In this document: positions 16,019-24,267 of the stretch, piece by piece
Layout: every line of letters begins with the position of its first letter
Numbering within the stretch: the stretch's first letter is position 1
Assembly (NCBI GenBank): GCA_963819635.1
Contig: CAWFWX010000006.1
Location: 186,001 to 250,000 of the forward strand
Length of the DNA stretch: 64,000 nt
DNA from: JACVRW01 sp963819635
Lineage (GTDB): Bacteria > Actinomycetota > Thermoleophilia > Solirubrobacterales > Thermoleophilaceae
Reading direction: 5' to 3'
Notes under the pieces: model-generated
Databases searched by the model: none
The model's input: the letters and a program-made list of their open reading frames with translations, nothing else
What the model was told of the DNA's origin: nothing
Translations under genes and position numbers: made by a program

Positions 16019-16038
16019 CTCGAGCGTGACCCTAGCGA

Positions 16039-16929
16039 TCAGAGCGTCTTCAACAGCTCATAGATCGTCTCGCCGACGGCGTTCACGCTCGGCTCCGAGA
16101 CCGCCCGCATGTCGTCACAGCGGCGGTGGAAGCAGGGGAAGCGGAAGTCGATCAGGTCGATCGACGGCACGCCCGCCTCGAGGAACGGGGTGTGGTCGTC
16201 GGTGACGTCGCCGCTGAGGAGATCCGGGAAGACATTGCCGGTGCCCACGCGCTTAGCCGCCGCACGCAGCTTTCGCCACAGGCCCGGCGACGAGTTCTCC
16301 TCGCGCGGGATCGAGAGGCTCTTGTCGCCGACGAAGTCGAGCAGGATCATGGCGCGCGCGTCCTTGAACTCGGGCGCGGCGACCTTGCTGCCCCGCAGCC
16401 CCTCCTCCTCGAAGTCCTCGTCCGGAGTGCCGCGCGGGCTCTCCTCGCCGTCGAAGAAGATGAACCGCACCGTGTGACGCGGCCGCCTGATCGTCCGCGC
16501 CAGCTCGGCAGCCACCGCCGTGCCGGACGCGCCGTCGTTCGCGCCGACGAAGCCCGGGATGTCCTTTGTGTCGTAGTGCGCTCCGACCACGACGTAGCCG
16601 GGCTCCCTCCCGCGCACCGTCCCGATCACGTTGCGAAGGCCGCCCGGCACCTCCTGGTAGCGCCCGCGCGGCACGATCCGCTTGAGCAGGCGCGCGAGCC
16701 GCCGCGACTCGGGCGAGCCCGCCGGCCGCGGCCCCAGCTCCACCTGGCGTCGCAGCAGGCGGAACGCCGCCGCGCCGTCGAAGCGGTCCACGCGCACCGC
16801 GGCCGGGCGCGCCGGACTTCCGTCCGCCTCGCCGTCTCCGGTGAAGGGCAGGTTGTCGGTGGCCACGAGGGCGACCAGCGTGATTCCGAGCGCGACCTGA
16901 ACGGCGAGCACGATTCCCAACAGCTTCAC
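16039..16929 (-). CDS. M28-family zinc peptidase / glutaminyl cyclase-like protein
   Basis: This is a 296-residue membrane-anchored or secreted M28 peptidase, from a GTG at 16929 followed by the hydrophobic segment KLLGIVLAVQVALGITLVALVA. Zinc ligands of the family are seen: His118 in VVVGAHYDT, Asp132 in GANDGASG, Glu162/163 in FFDGEESP, then an Asp in LLDFVGDK and a His near FHRRCDD or DDHTPF. The overall layout (GPRPAGSPESRRLARLL at the start, DLIDFRFPCFH near the end) is closest to the glutaminyl-peptide cyclotransferase-like branch. It may trim or cyclise exported peptides. It is divergent from the acyltransferase gene with only 32 bp between starts. Confidence 0.82.
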   Translation of the reverse strand: MKLLGIVLAVQVALGITLVALVATDNLPFTGDGEADGSPARPAAVRVDRFDGAAAFRLLRRQVELGPRPAGSPESRRLARLLKRIVPRGRYQEVPGGLRNVIGTVRGREPGYVVVGAHYDTKDIPGFVGANDGASGTAVAAELARTIRRPRHTVRFIFFDGEESPRGTPDEDFEEEGLRGSKVAAPEFKDARAMILLDFVGDKSLSIPREENSSPGLWRKLRAAAKRVGTGNVFPDLLSGDVTDDHTPFLEAGVPSIDLIDFRFPCFHRRCDDMRAVSEPSVNAVGETIYELLKTL

Positions 16930-16961
16930 GGCCCCGGATTGTGAACGGATAGGCTCCCTGC

Positions 16962-18440
16962 GTGGCGCAGCAGGGTCACAAGGACCGTTTGAGCGCGATC
17001 GATGCCTCCTTCCTCGCGCAGGAGAAGCACGCGTCGCATATGCACGTGGGTGCGCTCGTCCTCTTCGACGGGCCGCCGCCGCCACACGACGATTTCGTGG
17101 CGCACCTCGAGAGCCGGCTCCACCGCGTGCCGCGCTACCGCCAGAAGCTCGCCTTCCCGCGGTTCGAGGCGGGGCGGCCGTTCTGGGTCGACGACCCGAG
17201 CTTCAACCTCGGCTACCACGTGCGCCACACCGCGCTCCCCAAGCCGGGGAGCGACGAGCAGCTGCGCGAGCTCGCCGGCCGGATCTTCTCCCAGCGGCTG
17301 GACCGCTCGAAGCCGCTCTGGGAGATCTGGATCGTCCACGGGCTCGACGGCGGGCGCTTCGCGCTGATCTCGAAGACCCACCATGCGCTGGTGGACGGGG
17401 TCGCGGGCGTGGACATCGCGACGGTCCTGTTCGACCTCTCGCCCGTGCCGTCCGAGCCCGAGCCGTCGGACCGCTGGACGGCGGCGCCCGAGCCGTCCGA
17501 CGTGGAGCTCGTGGCCGAGGGTGTCAAGGGCCTCGTCAAGACGCCGTTCAGCCTGGCCGGCCGCGCCGTCGGGGCGCTCGAGCACCCCGTCGAGACCCTC
17601 GAGCGCGTGCGCGAGGCCGCGGAGGGACTGGGCGAGGTCGTGTGGGCGGGTATGAACCCCGCGCCGGACGTGCCGCTGAACGTCCCGATCGGGCCGCACC
17701 GGCGCGTGCGCTGGCTTCAGGGCCGGCTCAGCGACTTCAAGGAGATCAAGAACTCGCTCGGCGGTACGGTGAACGACGCGGTGCTCACGGTGGTCGCGGG
17801 TGCGCTCCGGCGCTGGCTCCATGACCGGGGCGTGCGCACCGAGGGCGTGGAGCTCCGTGCGCTCGTACCGGTTTCGATCCGCGGCGAGGAGGAGCACGGG
17901 TCGCTCGGGAACCGCATCGCCGCGATGCGCGGGCCGCTGCCCGTCTACGTGGACGATCCGGTCGAGCGGCTGCAGGTCGTCCGCGAGGGGATGGGCCAGC
18001 TGAAGGAGTCGAAGCAGGCTCTCGGCGCGGAGGTGATCGCCGGCCTGACCGACTTCGCGCCGCCGACGTTGCTCGCCCAGGCGTCACGGCTCAACTTCTC
18101 CACGCGCCTCTTCAACCTGATCGTCACGAACGTGCCGGGACCGCAGTTCCCGCTCTACCTGCTGGGGCGCGAGATGGAGGAGATCGTCCCGATCGCCTTC
18201 CTCCCCGAGAACCATGCGCTCGCGGTGGCGATCATGAGCTACAACGGCAAGGTCGACTTCGGGCTGCTCGCCGACTACGACGCGATGCCCGACCTCGACG
18301 CCTTCGCCACGCATGTCGAGGAGTCGCTGGCCGAGCTGCTCGCCGCCGCGCGGAAGGCCGGCCGCGCGAGCGCGAAGTCGAACGGGATCAAGAAGGACGG
18401 CACGCCCGGCAGGGCCCGGAAGAAGACCACCACTTCGTGA
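16962..18440 (+). CDS. wax ester synthase/diacylglycerol acyltransferase (WS/DGAT)
   Basis: This enzyme of 492 residues transfers an acyl group from acyl-CoA to diacylglycerol or fatty alcohol to form triacylglycerol or wax ester. The catalytic HHxxxDG motif is seen as H140-H141-ALVD145-G146. The N-terminal LSAIDASFLAQEKHASHMHVG and the C-terminal NFSTRLFNLIVTNVPGPQFPLYLLG (PLW and NVPGP-type motifs) are family marks. The length is usual (450-500). A Lys/Arg-rich tail (residues 465-490) may bind membranes or lipid droplets. It starts with GTG and its stop overlaps the CocE-like gene as GTGA, so lipid formation and hydrolysis genes are co-expressed. Confidence 0.93.
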   Translation: MAQQGHKDRLSAIDASFLAQEKHASHMHVGALVLFDGPPPPHDDFVAHLESRLHRVPRYRQKLAFPRFEAGRPFWVDDPSFNLGYHVRHTALPKPGSDEQLRELAGRIFSQRLDRSKPLWEIWIVHGLDGGRFALISKTHHALVDGVAGVDIATVLFDLSPVPSEPEPSDRWTAAPEPSDVELVAEGVKGLVKTPFSLAGRAVGALEHPVETLERVREAAEGLGEVVWAGMNPAPDVPLNVPIGPHRRVRWLQGRLSDFKEIKNSLGGTVNDAVLTVVAGALRRWLHDRGVRTEGVELRALVPVSIRGEEEHGSLGNRIAAMRGPLPVYVDDPVERLQVVREGMGQLKESKQALGAEVIAGLTDFAPPTLLAQASRLNFSTRLFNLIVTNVPGPQFPLYLLGREMEEIVPIAFLPENHALAVAIMSYNGKVDFGLLADYDAMPDLDAFATHVEESLAELLAAARKAGRASAKSNGIKKDGTPGRARKKTTTS

Positions 18441-20185
18441 CCCGCCGCATCCTCGCCCTCCTCGCCGCCGCCGCGGCGATCGCGCTCGCTGCTCCCGCTG
18501 CCCAGGCCGCGCCGCCGCTGCCCTTCGGACACGCCTGCGTGCCGCAGGACGGCGTCCTGTTCTGCCCGACGGCGAGCGACGCCCAGCGCGTGCCGAGCTG
18601 GGACGGCGTACCGCTGGACGTGGACGTGACGCTGCCGGCCACGGGCGACGGGCCGTTCCCCGTGCTCGTGATGATGCACGGCTGGGGCGGGAGCAAGACA
18701 AGCTTCGAGTCGCACACGCCGGACAACCGCTACAGCAACGTCTTCTATGCCCAGCAGGGCTACGCCGTGGTCAACGTCTCCGCGCGAGGCTTCGGCCGCT
18801 CGTGCGGGGCCGCGGACTCGCGCACGAGCCCGGGCTGCGACCGCGGTTGGATCCATCTGGCCGACCACCGCTACGAGGGGCGCGACACGCAGCACCTGGT
18901 CGGGTTGCTGGTCGACCAGGGCGTGGCCAAGTTCGACGCGATCGGCGTAACAGGCGTCTCGTACGGGGGGATCCAGAGCCTCAACCTGGCGCGGCTGCGC
19001 AACCGCGTGCGGAGGGAGGACGGCTCGTTCGTCCCCTGGAGGAGCCCGAGCGGCACGCCGCTCGCGATCGCGGCAGCCTGGGCGCGCTGGCCGGGGTCGG
19101 ACATGGCCTACGCGCTCCAGCCAAATGGGCGCTTCCTGGACTTCCGCACCCCGAAGCCGGGCGACTCCATTCGCCCCGGCGGCGTGTTCAAGAAGAGCTA
19201 CAACGACGGCCTCTACGCGAGTGGGGGCCTGACCGGCTTCTACCAGCCCGCCGGCGGGGTGTTCAGCTCCGACATCACGACCTGGAGGGCGCTCGCCGAC
19301 CGCGGTGAGCCGGCGCGTCCCGACGCGCTCGCGGTCGGCAGGGAGCTCACCGGCTTCCACAGCTGGATGGGGCTGACGGGCCCGAGCGCCGCGCTGATCG
19401 TTCAGAACGGCTGGACGGACGACCTCTTCCCGGCGACCGAGGCGCTGCGGGTGTACCGCACTTACACGGCCGCGCCCGGTGCGCGCCTGTCGCTCCAGCT
19501 CGGCGACCTCGGGCATCCGCGCGGCCAGAACAAGGCGCTCGCCGACAGCGCGATGATCGATCAGGCCAACTCCTTCTTCGGCGCCTTCTTGAAGCGAACC
19601 GGCCGGCCGCCGCGCCATGGCAGCGTGCTCGCGTTCACGCAGACGTGTCCCGCCGCGGCGCCGCCGGGCGGGCCGTTCCGCGCCGAGAACTGGGAGCGGC
19701 TGCATCCGCGCACCCTCCTCCTGCGCCGCCGTCCGACCCAGCGGATCAGATCGGGCGCCGGCAGCCCCGGCACCGCCGCGGCCATCGATCCGATCGGTAG
19801 CTCGGGCGCCTGCGCGGCCGTGAACGCGGAGCGCGTGCGGGGCACGGCGGTCGTACAGCGGCGCGTCCGCCGGGCGTTCACGCTCCTCGGCTTGCCGATC
19901 GTGGAGGCGGATATCTCGACCACCGGTCGTGGCGGCTTCATCGCGGCGCGCCTGTGGGACGTGCATCGCGGACAGCAGACGCTTGTGACACGGGGCGTCT
20001 ACAGGCTGCGCGACAACCAGCAAGGCCCCGTCCTGTTCCAGCTGTTCGGAAACGGCTGGCGCTTCAAGCGCGGCCACGTGGCGAAGCTCGAGCTGCTCGG
20101 GCGCGATCCGAACTACCTGCGCACGAGCAACTTCAGGTTCTCGGTGCGGCTCTCCAACCTGCGCGTTCAGCTACCTGGCCGTTGA
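18437..20185 (+). CDS. secreted CocE/NonD-family serine hydrolase
   Basis: This is a 582-residue exported hydrolase of the X-Pro dipeptidyl-peptidase/CocE type. The signal peptide is TRRILALLAAAAAIALAAPAAQA. The oxyanion region is VMMHGWGGSKTSF, the nucleophile is in GVTGVSYGGIQS, the acid is in QNGWTDDLFPATEALR, and the His is in LGHPRGQNK. The C-terminal beta domain (about 440-582) is the jelly-roll usual in the family. It acts outside the membrane on esters or amides; the substrate is unknown. It overlaps both neighbours (GTGA in front, TTGA behind), placing it in one operon with WS/DGAT and another hydrolase. Confidence 0.85.
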   Translation: MTRRILALLAAAAAIALAAPAAQAAPPLPFGHACVPQDGVLFCPTASDAQRVPSWDGVPLDVDVTLPATGDGPFPVLVMMHGWGGSKTSFESHTPDNRYSNVFYAQQGYAVVNVSARGFGRSCGAADSRTSPGCDRGWIHLADHRYEGRDTQHLVGLLVDQGVAKFDAIGVTGVSYGGIQSLNLARLRNRVRREDGSFVPWRSPSGTPLAIAAAWARWPGSDMAYALQPNGRFLDFRTPKPGDSIRPGGVFKKSYNDGLYASGGLTGFYQPAGGVFSSDITTWRALADRGEPARPDALAVGRELTGFHSWMGLTGPSAALIVQNGWTDDLFPATEALRVYRTYTAAPGARLSLQLGDLGHPRGQNKALADSAMIDQANSFFGAFLKRTGRPPRHGSVLAFTQTCPAAAPPGGPFRAENWERLHPRTLLLRRRPTQRIRSGAGSPGTAAAIDPIGSSGACAAVNAERVRGTAVVQRRVRRAFTLLGLPIVEADISTTGRGGFIAARLWDVHRGQQTLVTRGVYRLRDNQQGPVLFQLFGNGWRFKRGHVAKLELLGRDPNYLRTSNFRFSVRLSNLRVQLPGR

Positions 20186-21072
20186 CCGAGGGTCGCGTGC
20201 AGGTCGGGCCCGTCGAGCTCGTTTACGAGACGATCGGCGACCCGTCGGGCGAGCCGCTCCTCCTCATCATGGGGCTGGGGATGCAGCTCATCCACTGGGA
20301 CCGCGAGCTGTGCGAGCTGTTCGCGGAGCGCGGCTTCCACGTGATCCGGTTCGACAACCGCGACGCCGGCCTGTCGACCCAGATCGACGCGCCCGTGCCG
20401 AACGTGATGCGGCTCATGGCCGGGTTCCGGGCGCCCGTCCCCTACCGGCTCGACGACATGGCGGCCGACGCGTTCGGCCTGCTCGACCATCTCGACATCG
20501 AGCGCGCGCACGTGGCGGGCACCTCCATGGGCGGCATGATCGCCCAGACGATGGCGATCCGGCAGCCGGAGCGCGTGCTGTCGCTCGCCTCGATGCTGTC
20601 GACCACCGGCGACCGCCGGGTCGGGACGCCGAAGCTGCGCGTCTGGAGCGTGCTGATGCGCAGGGCGCCGAACGACCGCGATGAGTACATCAGGTACTTC
20701 GAGCGGCTCTTCAAGATGATCGGGTCACCCGCTTATCGCCGGGACGCGGAGCGGGTCCGCGAGCTCGCCGGCGCGACCTACGACCGCGGCCACCACCCCG
20801 CGGGAACGGCCCGCCAGCTGGCGGCGATCCTCGCGTCGGGATCGCGCACCGCGGGCCTGCGCGGGCTCGACGTTCCGGCCCTGGTGATCCACGGCCGGAG
20901 CGACCCGCTGGTCCCGCCGCGCGGCGGCGTGGCCACGGCGAAGGCGATCCCGGACGCGGAGCTGATCACGATCCCCGGCATGGGCCACGACATGCCGAAG
21001 GAGCTGTGGCCCACGTTCGTGGACGCGATCGCGCGGAATGCGGAGCGCGCGCGAGCGCGGCAGGCGGCGTAG
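20182..21072 (+). CDS. alpha/beta hydrolase
   Basis: This is a cytoplasmic alpha/beta-hydrolase of about 296 residues. The nucleophile is Ser115 in AGTSMGGMIAQ. The HG-type element is LLIMGLGMQLIHW, the RFDNRDAGLS loop is typical of this subgroup, the acid lies in VIHGRSDPLVPP and the His in PGMGHDMPKEL. The TTG at 20182 overlaps the preceding TGA; GTG at 20197 is the alternative and would remove five residues. It is the third gene of the lipid-related operon, so an ester or lipid substrate is plausible but not shown. Confidence 0.87.
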   Translation: MTEGRVQVGPVELVYETIGDPSGEPLLLIMGLGMQLIHWDRELCELFAERGFHVIRFDNRDAGLSTQIDAPVPNVMRLMAGFRAPVPYRLDDMAADAFGLLDHLDIERAHVAGTSMGGMIAQTMAIRQPERVLSLASMLSTTGDRRVGTPKLRVWSVLMRRAPNDRDEYIRYFERLFKMIGSPAYRRDAERVRELAGATYDRGHHPAGTARQLAAILASGSRTAGLRGLDVPALVIHGRSDPLVPPRGGVATAKAIPDAELITIPGMGHDMPKELWPTFVDAIARNAERARARQAA

Positions 21073-21123
21073 GGCGCGGGCGAACGATGGGCATTGAGGG
21101 CGGGCCCGGCCGGCCGCCAAATC

Positions 21124-21175
21124 CGGGGTAAGGCGTTTTATGACCCCTGTGGGGTACAAAAAGCGACTAACCCCG
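21124..21175. repeat. 52-nt hairpin repeat, copy 1
   Basis: The left arm 21124-21147 and right arm 21151-21175 pair imperfectly around TGT, starting and ending with CGGGGT/ACCCCG. The right arm reads ACAAAAAGCGACTAACCCCG. A second element of the same length and plan lies at 61769-61820, and both are followed by a CCTTCACCGCTG(T/C)CGTT motif (21231-21248 here). This makes it a dispersed REP-like hairpin rather than a simple terminator, although it also sits just after the hydrolase operon. Confidence 0.7.
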
Positions 21176-21247
21176 CGGGCCGAGCCGACGGGGGCGCGGC
21201 CGAGGGAGGCCTGGCGGCCTGACCCCTCACCCCTTCACCGCTGTCGT

Positions 21248-22009
21248 TCAATCGACCCGGTGCTCGGCGGCGAGCTCCTGCGCCAACGCCAGCGTCTCGG
21301 CGTCCAGCGAGGCGTCGACCAGGTCGTAATCGCGTGCGTACTCCGCAACGATCGCGTCGCTCACGCCCTCCCACGTGGCGCCCGGCTCCTCTGACCGCAC
21401 CGAGCCGGTCACCGCCGGCTCCCAGTCGAGGCCGAGCGCGGCGTAGACCGGCTCGAGCGCCTCGTTGATCCGCTCCGCACCGTCGATCACGAGGACGACT
21501 CCGGTGTGTGAGCCCCCGCTGACCAGGCGCTGGCCGATCCCGGCCAGCTTCGCGGCGCCGCGGGCGTTGACGCTGTAGCGGCCCGGGCAGTACTCGCCGG
21601 CGATCTCGCCGACCCGCGCGTCCACGCCCAGCGCGGCGAGCGCCCGGGCCAGCCGGTCGGCGGTCTGCCGGAAGCGCTCGTGGATCCCCGCGCGTGGCTC
21701 GTCGTCCGGCACGGCGTGGCCTATCTCCATCGTGCCCTCGTGGAAGATGGCAGCTCGGCCGCCGGCCAGCCGGAGCGTCGCCTCGAAGCCGTGCTCGCGC
21801 GCGGCCCGGACCGCCGCCTCGTATCCCGGCGCCACGGCGTCCCGCTTCGCGAAGGCGACCGTCGTTCCGGGATGGGCGATTCTGAGCGTCTCCGGAAGCT
21901 CGCCCGCCGCCACTCGCAGCATCAGCGCGCGCGAGACCGCGGCGTCGAGGGCGGGATCGTCCGGGAAGGAGTCGCGGAGGAGCCGGAGGCTTCGGCCGGC
22001 GGGCCTCAG
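21248..22009 (-). CDS. lipoate/biotin protein ligase family protein
   Basis: This enzyme attaches or transfers lipoyl or octanoyl groups to carrier proteins. The LplA-type motifs are RLAGGRAAIFHEGTMEIGHA (the RRxxGGxxxxHD region) and NARGAAKLAGIGQRLVSGGSHTG, with the catalytic Lys in AAKLAG. An ATG at 21922 is available, but the same frame continues upstream without a stop and encodes SLRLLRDSFPDDPALDAAVSRAL, the normal N-terminus of the family. The only start there is CTG at 22009, which overlaps the sufT stop as CTGA. I therefore take 253 residues from CTG, with the ATG (224 residues) as the fallback. The pairing with sufT makes sense because lipoyl synthase needs Fe-S clusters. Confidence 0.8.
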   Translation of the reverse strand: MRPAGRSLRLLRDSFPDDPALDAAVSRALMLRVAAGELPETLRIAHPGTTVAFAKRDAVAPGYEAAVRAAREHGFEATLRLAGGRAAIFHEGTMEIGHAVPDDEPRAGIHERFRQTADRLARALAALGVDARVGEIAGEYCPGRYSVNARGAAKLAGIGQRLVSGGSHTGVVLVIDGAERINEALEPVYAALGLDWEPAVTGSVRSEEPGATWEGVSDAIVAEYARDYDLVDASLDAETLALAQELAAEHRVD

Positions 22010-22308
22010 TAGCCCAGTGCGAACTTGGCTTCCTCGCTCATCATGTCCGGCGTCCAGGCGGGCGTGAACGTCATCTTCGGGTGCACGGCGGTCACGCCGT
22101 CGAGCTCGCCGACGAACTCCTCCATCTGCTCGGCGACCTGCGGCCCGATCGGACAGCCCGGCGAGGTGAGCGTGAAGTTGATGAAGACGTCGCCGCCCTC
22201 GACCTCCACGGTGTAGATCAGCCCCAGCTCCACGAAATCGAGCCCGAGCTCGGGGTCGATGACGTTGGTGAGGGCCTCTTGGACGTCGTCAACGGTCACG
22301 GATGACAT
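22006..22308 (-). CDS. DUF59/MIP18-family Fe-S assembly factor (SufT-like)
   Basis: This is a 100-residue protein of the DUF59 (PaaD/SufT/MIP18) family that helps Fe-S maturation. The family marks are VIDPELGLDFVELGLIY near residues 17-33 and the TSPGCPIGPQVAEQM element with the conserved Cys52. The length is typical of a single-domain SufT. No SUF operon is adjacent, but a lipoate ligase overlaps its stop by four bases. In other bacteria SufT supports lipoate synthase maturation, so the pair suggests a shared task. That link is inferred from context and family knowledge. Confidence 0.9.
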   Translation of the reverse strand: MSSVTVDDVQEALTNVIDPELGLDFVELGLIYTVEVEGGDVFINFTLTSPGCPIGPQVAEQMEEFVGELDGVTAVHPKMTFTPAWTPDMMSEEAKFALGY

Positions 22309-22333
22309 GGCACGAGGATAGTAGTGTCAGGCC

Positions 22334-22792
22334 GTGCCTCTGCTGGCGCTCATAGCGCTCTTCCTGATCATCCCGTTCCTCGAGCTGTACGTCATCCTCG
22401 AGGTCGTCGGGCCGGCGCTCGGAGCGCCGCTGACCATCCTGCTCCTCGCGCTCGACTCCGTGATCGGCGCCATCCTGTTCAGGTCACAGGGCCGCTCGGT
22501 CTGGAGGCGCTTCAACAGCACCATGTCCGAGGGCAAGGTGCCTCACCGCGAGGTCGTGGACGGCGTGCTCGTCATCTTCGGTGGCGCCTTCCTGATCACG
22601 CCGGGATTCCTGACCGACATCGCCGGAGCGCTGCTTCTCCTGCCGCCGACGCGAGCCGTGATCCGGCGCCTGCTGATCCGGCGTCTGGGCCGCCGTGTGG
22701 TGGTGGCGCAGCCGCGCGGCCGCTACGACGTGGAGGGCAGCGCCCGCGAGTACGACGACGCGCCGCGGTCGCGGCCGCGGCTCGAGCGGTGA
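22334..22792 (+). CDS. fxsA: FxsA family membrane protein
   Basis: This is a 152-residue inner-membrane protein. The FxsA pattern is seen: LLALIALFLIIPFLELYVILEVVGPALG, then SQGRSVWRRFNSTMSEGKVPHREVVDGVLVIFGGAFLITPGFLTDIAGALLLLPPTR, and a charged C-tail. In E. coli FxsA relieves phage F exclusion when overproduced; its cellular role is otherwise unclear. The start is a GTG at 22334. Its stop overlaps the next gene as GTGA, making it the first of three coupled genes. Confidence 0.9.
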   Translation: MPLLALIALFLIIPFLELYVILEVVGPALGAPLTILLLALDSVIGAILFRSQGRSVWRRFNSTMSEGKVPHREVVDGVLVIFGGAFLITPGFLTDIAGALLLLPPTRAVIRRLLIRRLGRRVVVAQPRGRYDVEGSAREYDDAPRSRPRLER

Positions 22793-23496
22793 GCGCTGCG
22801 GCGCTCGCACTGTCCTTCTTCGACGCCGCCCACGACATACACGGAACGGCGCGGTCGGGCATGACGATCCTGTTCGAGGGCAGGAAGCCGGTCGCGCTGC
22901 CGGAGGGGCCCCAGGTGGAGGCCACCGACTCGGGGTGGCGAGCCGAGCTGGGGGACAAGCTCTCGCTCGAGTTCGAGCGCGTCTCGCCCGCCGCCGACCT
23001 CGGTGGCGTGCGCGCTCACGTGGCCCGGGTGAAGGGCGAGGCCGCCGGGCGTCGCGTGGAGGGCCTCGGCACCGTCTCGGAGACCGACGTGCCGCCGCAG
23101 TGGGAGAAGCTCGACGCCGTGCGCTCCCTGTCCGCGCTCGTGGACGAGCAGCACGCGCTCGTGGCCATCGCGCGCCGTCCGCGCGGCGCGGTGGGTCACG
23201 GAGACGAGCGTGTGACCGCCTGCCTCGTGGAGGACGACGCGCTGCTCGAGGTCGAGACGGCGCGCATCTCGACCGTCTATGACGGCGGCGGCCGCCAGCG
23301 CAGCGCCGGGCTCGAGCTGTGGCTGCCGGGCGAGGACTATCCGCGCCGCGGCTCGGGTCAGGTGATCGCGGGCACGTCGCTCGACCTCGACGGCCTCCAG
23401 GTCCACGTTGCGGTGTTCCGCTGGCGCCTCGACGGGCGCGAGGGGATCGGCTCTTACGAGCTGATGCTCCGCACCGAGCCACCCGCCGCGGCATGA
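22789..23496 (+). CDS. unknown protein in the fxsA-HAD operon
   Basis: I do not recognise this 235-residue protein. It has no signal peptide or membrane segment. It appears all-beta with alternating strands (HGTARSGMTILFEGRKPVAL, WRAELGDKLSLEFERVS, RVEGLGTVSETDVPP, HVAVFRWRLDGREGIGSYELML). The length and pattern suggest a two-domain beta-sandwich. The GTG at 22789 overlaps the fxsA stop and its own stop overlaps the HAD start as ATGA, so it is a true operon member. Confidence 0.75.
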   Translation: MSAAALALSFFDAAHDIHGTARSGMTILFEGRKPVALPEGPQVEATDSGWRAELGDKLSLEFERVSPAADLGGVRAHVARVKGEAAGRRVEGLGTVSETDVPPQWEKLDAVRSLSALVDEQHALVAIARRPRGAVGHGDERVTACLVEDDALLEVETARISTVYDGGGRQRSAGLELWLPGEDYPRRGSGQVIAGTSLDLDGLQVHVAVFRWRLDGREGIGSYELMLRTEPPAAA

Positions 23497-24116
23497 GGGA
23501 CATCCTCATCTGCGACTTCGGCGGCGTGCTGACGACGCCGCTTCAGGTGGGCTTCCTGGCCTACCAGGAGGAGTCGGGCGTCTCGCTCGAGGAGCTCGGC
23601 AAGGCCATGGGCCGCGCCACGGAGGAGCACGGCGAACACCCGCTGTTCGTGCTCGAGCGCGGCGAGATCAGCGAAGCCGAGTTCGGCTCACGGATCGAGC
23701 GGCACCTCGAGGACGGCTTCGACCTCGCTCGCCTGCGCGCGCTCTACTTCGAGCGGCTCGAGCCCAACCACGCCATGATCGACTTCGTGCGCGATCAGCG
23801 CGCACGCGGCGTGCGTGCCGCGCTCCTGACGAACAATGTGCGCGAGTGGGAGCCGCTCTGGCGCGCGAAGCTCCCGGAGGTCGACGAGCTCTTCGAGCTC
23901 GTGGTCGACTCGGCGTTCGTCGGGCTCCGCAAGCCCGATCCCGCGATCTTCGAGCTCACACTCGAGCGGCTCGGAGGGGTCGCACCGGAGCGCTGCGTGT
24001 TCGTGGACGACCTCGATGTGAACTGCGACGCGGCGCGCGCGCTGGGGATGGCAGCCGTTCGCTTCGAGAACGCAGCCCAGGCGATACCGGAGATCGAGAC
24101 TTTTCTGCGCAATTAG
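23493..24116 (+). CDS. HAD-superfamily hydrolase
   Basis: This is a soluble haloacid dehalogenase-type phosphatase of 207 residues. The nucleophile motif is ICDFGGVLT with Asp8, where the usual second Asp of DxD is Gly, as in the epoxide-hydrolase N-domain/Acad10-like IA subfamily. Motif II is LLTNN, motif III is GLRKPDPAIFEL, and the acidic pair is in CVFVDDLDVNCDAAR. A helical cap lies between residues 15 and 95. The second Asp acts as acid/base in true phosphatases, so its loss may mean a different reaction. It is the last gene of the fxsA operon. Confidence 0.88.
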   Translation: MRDILICDFGGVLTTPLQVGFLAYQEESGVSLEELGKAMGRATEEHGEHPLFVLERGEISEAEFGSRIERHLEDGFDLARLRALYFERLEPNHAMIDFVRDQRARGVRAALLTNNVREWEPLWRAKLPEVDELFELVVDSAFVGLRKPDPAIFELTLERLGGVAPERCVFVDDLDVNCDAARALGMAAVRFENAAQAIPEIETFLRN

Positions 24117-24267
24117 CGCGGTGGTGCGAAATTCGTCCTTGACGCAGTTCCGGGCGTCGTGCTCTACTCGTGCGCAGAGACGCGGACGAAGGCGCAAAGA
24201 GCGAAGCCCAGAGGATGTGAGGCTCGCCGCGCAGCCCCGGAGACCTCGGTCGCCGGCGGCGCGCTCC
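24117..24267. other. 151-bp gap with promoter-like sequence
   Basis: No gene is convincing here. A TTGACG at 24138-24143 followed about 18 bp later by TCTACT looks like a plus-strand promoter, yet no plus-strand gene follows, only the 3' end of the minus-strand oxidase. The transcript would begin with a purine-rich stretch (GGCGCAAAGAGCGAAGCCC). A small RNA is possible, but I can match it to no known class. Confidence 0.25.
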
